DNA of 19,183 nt from assembly GCA_902158735.1 (NCBI GenBank), contig CABGHG010000017.1, positions 1-19,183 of the forward strand, given 5' to 3'. The translations under genes and the position numbers were made by a program. Source of the DNA: Candidatus Methanolliviera sp. GoM_oil (GTDB taxonomy: Archaea > Halobacteriota > Methanoliparia > Methanoliparales > Methanoliparaceae). Position 1 is the first letter of the stretch; each line of letters opens with the position of its first letter. The notes under the pieces were generated by a model that ran no database searches, had not been told where the DNA came from, and was given only the letters and a program-made list of their open reading frames with translations. Below are positions 15,244 to 19,183 of this stretch, piece by piece.

Positions 15244-15284
15244 CCCCCCTTATAGTTGCTTGTTTGCTTATAGCAATTATTAGA

Positions 15285-15295
15285 TATATATTTTT
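15285..15295 (-). promoter_or_regulatory. Putative TATA box for ftsZ
   Basis: On the minus strand AAAAATATATA, about 42-52 bases before the ftsZ ATG. A start about 25 bases downstream leaves a leader of roughly 20 bases that ends in the G run. Confidence 0.55.
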
Positions 15296-15337
15296 CTATA
15301 GGGGGATAATCCTACTTATGGACATTCAAAGGGGGAT

Positions 15338-15345
15338 AAAAAAAA
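15338..15345 (-). terminator. Oligo-T terminator after tRNA-Phe
   Basis: Eight Ts on the minus strand begin two bases after the tRNA-Phe discriminator base, a normal archaeal stop signal for tRNA transcription. The ftsZ promoter follows within about 45 bases. Confidence 0.65.
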
Positions 15346-15346
15346 G

Positions 15347-15419
15347 TGCCCTGACCCGGACTTGAACCGGGGACATCCAGATCTTCAGTCTGGCGCTCTC
15401 CCAACTGAGCTACCAGGGC
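15347..15419 (-). tRNA. tRNA-Phe (GAA)
   Basis: The minus strand folds as a full cloverleaf: acceptor GCCCTGG with TCAGGGC and discriminator A, D-arm GCTCAGTTGGGAGAGC, anticodon arm CCAGACTGAAGATCTGG with anticodon GAA, and T-arm CCCGGTTCAAGTCCGGG. There is no intron and no encoded CCA. It follows tRNA-Val after four bases, so both come from one transcript. Confidence 0.97.
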
Positions 15420-15423
15420 ATAA

Positions 15424-15495
15424 TGGGCTCGCGGAGATTTGAACTCCGGACCTCCGCCATGTCAAGGCGACGTCATACCCCTAGACCACGAGCCC
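15424..15495 (-). tRNA. tRNA-Val (GAC)
   Basis: Cloverleaf on the minus strand: acceptor GGGCTCG with CGAGCCC and discriminator A, anticodon arm TCGCC-TTGACAT-GGCGG with anticodon GAC, and T-arm GGAGTTCAAATCTCC. No intron and no encoded CCA. It is the first tRNA of a two-gene unit. Confidence 0.97.
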
Positions 15496-15522
15496 AACTT
15501 CTATCATACAGTATATCGACCT

Positions 15523-15532
15523 GCATAAAATC
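15523..15532 (-). promoter_or_regulatory. Putative TATA box for the tRNA-Val/tRNA-Phe unit
   Basis: GATTTTATGC on the minus strand, 28-37 bases before the first base of tRNA-Val, with an A-rich BRE-like sequence (CACAAA) before it. The spacing predicts a leader of only a few bases. Confidence 0.55.
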
Positions 15533-15547
15533 TTTGTGCTCAAAGGA

Positions 15548-15859
15548 TCATACTTGAGATATATTGATTGCCAATATCTCTCTTTCCCCTCTAAAATTAA
15601 CGATACTTCCATCGACGATGATCTCGCACCCGAGATCCAAACTTTCCATATCATCCAGTAAATTTGGGGGAATAAATATTTTTTCTATAGACTCTCCCGT
15701 TCGAAGATATAAGAGACATCCCCCTTCTTCGAGATCATGCATCGCTAGGACTTTCCCCCCGAACGATATATCACAATGATCTTCGAATGTGACGTAGATT
15801 GCAGATAAAGATAGAAGCGATGTAAGGAGGAGGAGAACGATCTCAGTTTCCAGTTTCAT
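15548..15859 (-). CDS. Small membrane-anchored protein with an OB-fold-like domain
   Basis: 103 residues. Residues 7-23 are strongly hydrophobic (IVLLLLTSLLSLSAIYV) after a short charged start, consistent with a signal anchor or uncleaved signal peptide. The remainder, from about 32 (SFGGKVLAMHDLEEGGCLLY) to the end (GSIVNFRGEREILAINI), alternates short strands as in OB-fold nucleic-acid-binding domains, where the final strand pattern V-x-G-x(n)-I-x-I is typical. Topology suggests the domain is outside the cell membrane. There is no Shine-Dalgarno, and a TATA-like TTTTTAAAG 23-30 bases upstream suggests a leaderless message. It lies between mcm and the tRNAs. The OB assignment is by pattern only. 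Confidence 0.7.
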   Translation of the reverse strand: MKLETEIVLLLLTSLLSLSAIYVTFEDHCDISFGGKVLAMHDLEEGGCLLYLRTGESIEKIFIPPNLLDDMESLDLGCEIIVDGSIVNFRGEREILAINISQV

Positions 15860-15880
15860 TTTTTTTGTTTTTCAGTCTTT

Positions 15881-15904
15881 GTTTTTAAAGTTTTGTTTTT
15901 AAAG
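15881..15904 (-). promoter_or_regulatory. Duplicated TATA-like element before the OB-fold gene
   Basis: GTTTTTAAAG occurs twice on the plus strand, at 15881-15890 and 15895-15904 (CTTTAAAAAC on the minus strand). The nearer copy is at leaderless distance from the ATG at 15859; the farther one touches the hairpin pair at 15904. Confidence 0.5.
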
Positions 15905-15947
15905 TCCGACCGAAGGTCGGACCCCAAGATGAAAGAGCGGAGCTCTT
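15904..15947. repeat. Paired-hairpin element, possible copy D, just after the mcm stop
   Basis: Hairpin GTCCGACC-GAA-GGTCGGAC (15904-15922), spacer of about ten bases containing CCCAAGAT, then AAGAGC-GGA-GCTCTT (15933-15947). It has the same plan as the elements at 10250 and 18422 (two triloop stems and a short spacer) but different stem sequences. It starts three bases from the mcm stop codon, so it may end or stabilise the mcm transcript. Confidence 0.6.
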
Positions 15948-15950
15948 CTT

Positions 15951-18065
15951 TTAGACCAATTTCAAATATCCGGGAAGTACCTCCATTATCTCTCCTTCTC
16001 TCCTAAGCATAGATATATCCCTCTCAACCCTATCTCTATCCATACCCTCCTCTTCTACCATATTTAAAACATCGTATTCTGGGGCCATTTTATTGTTTTC
16101 AGGAATATTCGCAAGTTCTCTTATTATATCCTTCAACCTTCGTATTCTATCATGTTGGCTCTTTGGTATCCCGAGCATCACCATATCGACGTCGAGTCTG
16201 CCCGTCTCCCTATCGATTCCCACCTGCCTCAAACTACCTTCCACTATCCTGATAACCCTCTCGACATCTTCTTCCGTTATCTCATTGGAAAGTCTCACCT
16301 TTGCGCTCGCCTCGCCCAGTCTCACCAATGCATCCAATTGTCTCGCCGTGATAGGAACGGGGCGATCTTCGTCATCTTCCCCCCCTCTTAGGGTGGTATA
16401 AAAATTCTTCATCTTTTCAAATGCCTCTTTTGACATGATTGGAAAGAGATTCCTTTTGCTGTACGCTATGTACTTCCTCAACATATCCGGTCGTATCTCC
16501 GGCTCTATAACCTTCATGCTCTCCTTCAGTTCTTCTTCGCCGATAGTTGATCCAGGAACCTTCTCTCTGTTCTCTTTGAGTTCTCCGGCGTAGTGAGCTT
16601 TTAATATGTGCTCTGCCATTGCGGCATCTTTCTCAACGTTGGGTTTATCTGCCATGATGAATATCAGATCGAATCTCGATAATAGCGTCGGTGGCATATT
16701 TATCTGGCTTGCTATAGGCTCATACGAATCAAACCGCCCCATTTTCGGGTTTGCCGCACCCAAAAGGGCACATCTGGCTCTCAGGGTGGCCGTTATTCCC
16801 GCTTTGGCAACGCTTATCGTCTGTTGCTCCATCGCCTCATGCAAAGAGCTTCTCTCGTCGCTCTTCATCTTATCCATCTCATCGACGGCAGCGATTCCCT
16901 TGTCCGCCAAGACCAAAGCGCCCGCCTCGAGTGTCCATCTTCCATCCCCAAAGTCGTCTTTTACCGCGGTGGCCGTCAAGCCAGCCGATGTAGAACTCTT
17001 TCCACTTGTATAGACACCTCTCGGCGCCAAGTTTATTATATAACGCAGAAGCTGGGACTTGGCGACGCCCGGGTCACCGACGAGGAGCACATGAATATCC
17101 CCCCTGATCCTGGAGCCGTCCGGAAGATGTTTAGCAACGCCGGAGAAGAGCTGCAGAAATAATGCCTCTTTGATCTCTTCATACCCATAGATGGTTGGTG
17201 CCACCGACCGGATCATCTTTTCATATATCTCCGGGTCATTTGAGAGCTTCAAGATCTCTTTCTCTTCCTCTTTGCTTATCTCTATATCCTCAAATTCTCT
17301 TTCTTGAATTTCTATAGAGTTACAATCCAAGAAGATGTCAAAAAAAGGGCTCTTCATCCCATACATCTCTCTCTGATAAGATCTGAGGATTCCATTAACG
17401 ATGACCCTTTCCCCCGGTATGACCTTCCCTGCTAAATCGTCTTCTACATCTATATCTATCGTCTGAGGCTGTTCTCCCCCCCTCAAACCCTCCGGATATT
17501 CTTCTAGCCTGATCTTTTGGGCATCTACGAATTTTGATCTCTCGTGAAGAAGAACGAACGGTGTCTTTTTTCCGCAATCTCTACAATAATATACCTCCAC
17601 AAATTTTTTTCCGCTCTGGGGTATAGGATCAGATATCCATCCACAAGCTTTGCATTTGAAGACTGCTTCAACGATCTTTGGCCTGACCTCTGTGGCTTTT
17701 TTTATCGTGCCTTCAATCGAGATGAACTTGGATATATCTCCACTTCTAAGATTCCTTATTCTTACCCTCTTTGTGAGTCCTATAAACCGGACATTTAACC
17801 TCTCTATATCTTCATCCGTTAAACCGGTCGTCTCCTTGATATTTTCTACATACTCAATTAAAGCTTTTTTTACCCCATCCAAAATGTATGAAGGCTCTTC
17901 TATGAGCCTATCTGCCATCTCTGGACTTTTTAGGATCAGATCCCCATAATTGATATGTAGACTGTGATTCTCTCCGCTGTAATTCTCTATCACCTCAAGT
18001 ATCTCATTATCACAGTATTGTTGGAGAAATCCGACCCAGAACTCTTCATCCAATACTTCCACCAT
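15951..18065 (-). CDS. mcm: Replicative DNA helicase MCM
   Basis: The hexameric 3'-5' helicase of archaeal chromosome replication; 704 residues, full length. The N-terminal DNA-binding part includes a zinc finger (CKACGWISD then YYCRDCGKK) and the OB-fold region. The AAA+ motor has Walker A GDPGVAKSQ at 330-338, Walker B VDEMD at 394-398, sensor 1 LGAANPKMGRF, and arginine finger LLSRFD. The last about 85 residues form the winged-helix domain. There is no intein. It follows the nitrilase gene by 50 bases on the same strand. There is no Shine-Dalgarno before the ATG, and the gap holds only weak AT-rich promoter-like sequence, so it may be leaderless or read through from the nitrilase gene. A hairpin pair follows the stop. 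Confidence 0.98.
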   Translation of the reverse strand: MVEVLDEEFWVGFLQQYCDNEILEVIENYSGENHSLHINYGDLILKSPEMADRLIEEPSYILDGVKKALIEYVENIKETTGLTDEDIERLNVRFIGLTKRVRIRNLRSGDISKFISIEGTIKKATEVRPKIVEAVFKCKACGWISDPIPQSGKKFVEVYYCRDCGKKTPFVLLHERSKFVDAQKIRLEEYPEGLRGGEQPQTIDIDVEDDLAGKVIPGERVIVNGILRSYQREMYGMKSPFFDIFLDCNSIEIQEREFEDIEISKEEEKEILKLSNDPEIYEKMIRSVAPTIYGYEEIKEALFLQLFSGVAKHLPDGSRIRGDIHVLLVGDPGVAKSQLLRYIINLAPRGVYTSGKSSTSAGLTATAVKDDFGDGRWTLEAGALVLADKGIAAVDEMDKMKSDERSSLHEAMEQQTISVAKAGITATLRARCALLGAANPKMGRFDSYEPIASQINMPPTLLSRFDLIFIMADKPNVEKDAAMAEHILKAHYAGELKENREKVPGSTIGEEELKESMKVIEPEIRPDMLRKYIAYSKRNLFPIMSKEAFEKMKNFYTTLRGGEDDEDRPVPITARQLDALVRLGEASAKVRLSNEITEEDVERVIRIVEGSLRQVGIDRETGRLDVDMVMLGIPKSQHDRIRRLKDIIRELANIPENNKMAPEYDVLNMVEEEGMDRDRVERDISMLRREGEIMEVLPGYLKLV

Positions 18066-18115
18066 ATAATGCTAAGAAAGGGAGATTAATAGAAATAGTT
18101 TTCTGATCTTTTATT

Positions 18116-18919
18116 TTAGGGTCGATCGTAACACTCTCTCCTCCTATCTTCTAAATAAAAACAGGCTTTTCTCGCCTCTTTTACTTCTTCGAGATCTATA
18201 TCGACGATTAAAAGTTCTTCCTCCTCTCCAGCCTCTGTGATTATCTCACCAGAGGGATTGACAACGAGCGAATGCCCAAAAAACTCGTTTTTTTCGTCTT
18301 TTCCAACCCGATTGCACGCGACGACAAAGATCTGGTTCTCAATGGCCCTAGCCTTTAGAAGCGTGATCCAATGGTCTAATCTTGGTTTTGGGAAATTTGC
18401 AACGACAAAAATAATCAAAGTCTTTGAAAATCGAAGATTTTCGAGATCCCACGACGAAGTCGTGAGGACGCCCTTCAAAGAGAGAGTTGTGATAAATTCA
18501 GGGAATCTTATATCGTAACATATAACGATCGAAGATCGGTAACCCTTCAGATCAAAGATGAGTGGTTCACATCCGGCATTGAAGTAAAGTTCTTCGTCTA
18601 TCGGTTTAAAGAGATGCACCTTTCTGTATCTCCCAATAACCTTACCTTCATCTATTATGACCGCCGTATTATATAAATTCTCGCCTTCGGTCTCTATGAA
18701 GGAGAAGATCACCCCCTTCTTTGCGCTCTTTCTTATCTTCTCCACCGTATAACCATCTATTCGCTCTGCTTTGCTTACATCGAGACCGGTGGCGAATAAC
18801 TCCGGAAGAACGCAGACGTCACATCCTATTTCTTCGGATCTTTCTATAAAAGATAGGGCTTTCTCAACGTTCTTCTCCTTTTCAGATGAAATATCCATCT
18901 GTGCAAGAGAAACCCTCAT
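18116..18919 (-). CDS. Nitrilase-superfamily amidohydrolase with an element-encoded insertion
   Basis: Carbon-nitrogen hydrolase of the omega-amidase/Nit class. The Glu-Lys-Cys triad is present: E40 in LPELF, K100 in RKVHLF, C134 in VICYDIRFPE. Later family blocks NFPKPRLDHW, LKARAIENQ and ACNRVGKD follow. In relatives the segment after the Cys runs almost directly from an LALKGA-type helix end to the strand before the NFPKPR block. Here residues about 151-166 (VLTTSSWDLENLRFSK) lie between them and are encoded by the hairpin element at 18422-18480, which keeps the frame. Without this the protein would be near 251 residues. Its ATG overlaps the stop of an upstream frame (ATGA), and mcm follows after 50 bases. 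Activity probably survives if the insertion is a surface loop; this is inference. Confidence 0.93.
   Translation of the reverse strand: MRVSLAQMDISSEKEKNVEKALSFIERSEEIGCDVCVLPELFATGLDVSKAERIDGYTVEKIRKSAKKGVIFSFIETEGENLYNTAVIIDEGKVIGRYRKVHLFKPIDEELYFNAGCEPLIFDLKGYRSSIVICYDIRFPEFITTLSLKGVLTTSSWDLENLRFSKTLIIFVVANFPKPRLDHWITLLKARAIENQIFVVACNRVGKDEKNEFFGHSLVVNPSGEIITEAGEEEELLIVDIDLEEVKEARKACFYLEDRRRECYDRP
18422..18480 (-). repeat. Paired-hairpin element, copy B, inserted in frame in the nitrilase gene
   Basis: On the minus strand it reads GTCCTCACGACTTCGTCGT, then GGGATCTC, then GAAAATCGAAGATTTTC. This matches copy A at 10250-10297 base for base except a few positions. In stem 1, C-G in copy A is A-T here, and in stem 2 the outer A-T is G-C, so pairing is kept in both copies. 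Outer arms CTTTGAA (18422-18428) and TTCAAAG (18474-18480) close a larger stem. It encodes the extra nitrilase residues. Confidence 0.82.
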
Positions 18920-19155
18920 CTGAAGACCAACGTTCTCATCCTATCCGCGGCTTTGGCTGCGGCATTCGAGATATCTGAGAGCCTTTTAATTGTTCCAGAT
19001 AGGTGCCATATCTCCAGTGCCGTTCTTCAAAACTTATTAAAACCTATTTCTGGTTCTATGTTTGATTCCTGATTCATCGGAGGTAGTTTCACTTTCACGT
19101 TCTCATTATCTAAATATGAGATGAGAAAGCCAGAGCTTCCTTCTCCAACAGGCGT
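18916..19155 (-). pseudogene. Remains or end of an upstream gene, interrupted by TGA; C-terminus DUF47/PhoU-like
   Basis: One minus-strand frame is open from 19155 to 19030 (TPVGEGSSGFLISYLDNENV...EIGFNKF), hits TGA at 19029-19027, and continues for 36 codons (RTALEIWHLSGTIKRLSDIS then NAAAKAADRMRTLVFR) to a TGA that overlaps the nitrilase ATG as ATGA. The final helix (SDISNAAAKAADRMR) looks like the end of DUF47/PhoU-like phosphate regulators, where a D-x(2)-NAA-x(3)-ADR pattern is common. No start codon precedes it after the inner TGA. An upstream stop at 19158-19156 and another protein-like frame (GRQFAGHVKRLLEKEALAF) ending near 19110 suggest a decayed or frameshifted gene. The ATGA overlap argues that a real gene once ended here. 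Family call is tentative. Confidence 0.4.
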
Positions 19156-19183
19156 TTAACGTGTCCGGCGAACTGACGGCCAC

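Noticed and set aside
14660..15283. Long plus-strand open frame opposite ftsZ
   Set aside because: A shadow of the strongly conserved ftsZ frame; low-complexity Ser/Pro/Ala composition and no motifs.
15300..15346. GGGGGATAA occurring twice between ftsZ and tRNA-Phe as a regulatory repeat
   Set aside because: Only two short copies in G- and A-rich sequence; explained well enough by the ftsZ promoter region and the tRNA terminator.

Overview
The window is chromosomal DNA from an archaeon, most likely a euryarchaeote. It carries an archaeal MCM helicase, ribosomal protein L40e, Pth2-type peptidyl-tRNA hydrolase, TruD, a two-repeat tRNA-splicing endonuclease, a THUMP tRNA guanine methyltransferase, archaeal 4-phosphopantoate-beta-alanine ligase, FtsZ, and tRNAs with no encoded CCA. 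A thiolase end and an acyl-CoA ligase (plus the wreck of a second ligase) hint at fatty-acid or alkane metabolism. The lineage (Archaeoglobi, ANME-1 or Syntropharchaeia-like) cannot be fixed from sequence reading alone.

Layout. 1-163: end of a thiolase. 164-505: gene-poor leader with a pyrimidine tract. 506-2431: Fe-S uracil-DNA glycosylase with an extra four-Cys tail, a convergent alpha/beta hydrolase, and a doubtful small ORF. 2530-4212: AMP-forming acyl-CoA ligase. 4213-4700: a graveyard with the N-terminal piece of another ligase and a frameshifted transposase remnant. 4783-6640: translation cluster rpl40e-pth2-truD. 6645-7286: second alpha/beta hydrolase, convergent with truD. 7494-9125: a large unrecognised gene with a PD-(D/E)XK-like nuclease signature. 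9173-12218: RNA-processing run endA, trmG10, rnz. 12190-14036 (minus): phosphopantoate ligase and a transglutaminase-like protein, overlapping by ATGA. 14092-15243 (minus): ftsZ. 15347-15495 (minus): tRNA-Val and tRNA-Phe. 15548-15859 (minus): membrane-anchored OB-fold-like protein. 15951-18919 (minus): nitrilase-family amidohydrolase followed by mcm. 18916-19183: remains of a further upstream gene.

Most of the intact genes serve tRNA and translation (L40e, Pth2, TruD, EndA, TrmG10, RNase Z, two tRNAs) or replication, repair and division (UDG, MCM, FtsZ).

The most unusual signal is not a gene. It is a small family of paired hairpins with GAA/TTC triloops. One copy sits just before trmG10 and its right end carries the ribosome binding site. 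A second, with compensatory stem changes, lies in frame inside the nitrilase gene and appears to add about 16 residues. A structurally similar pair follows the mcm stop, and a related single hairpin lies inside truD. Immediately before the trmG10 copy is a 10-bp tandem repeat. The best gene-level candidate for something undescribed is the 543-residue protein at 7494-9125.
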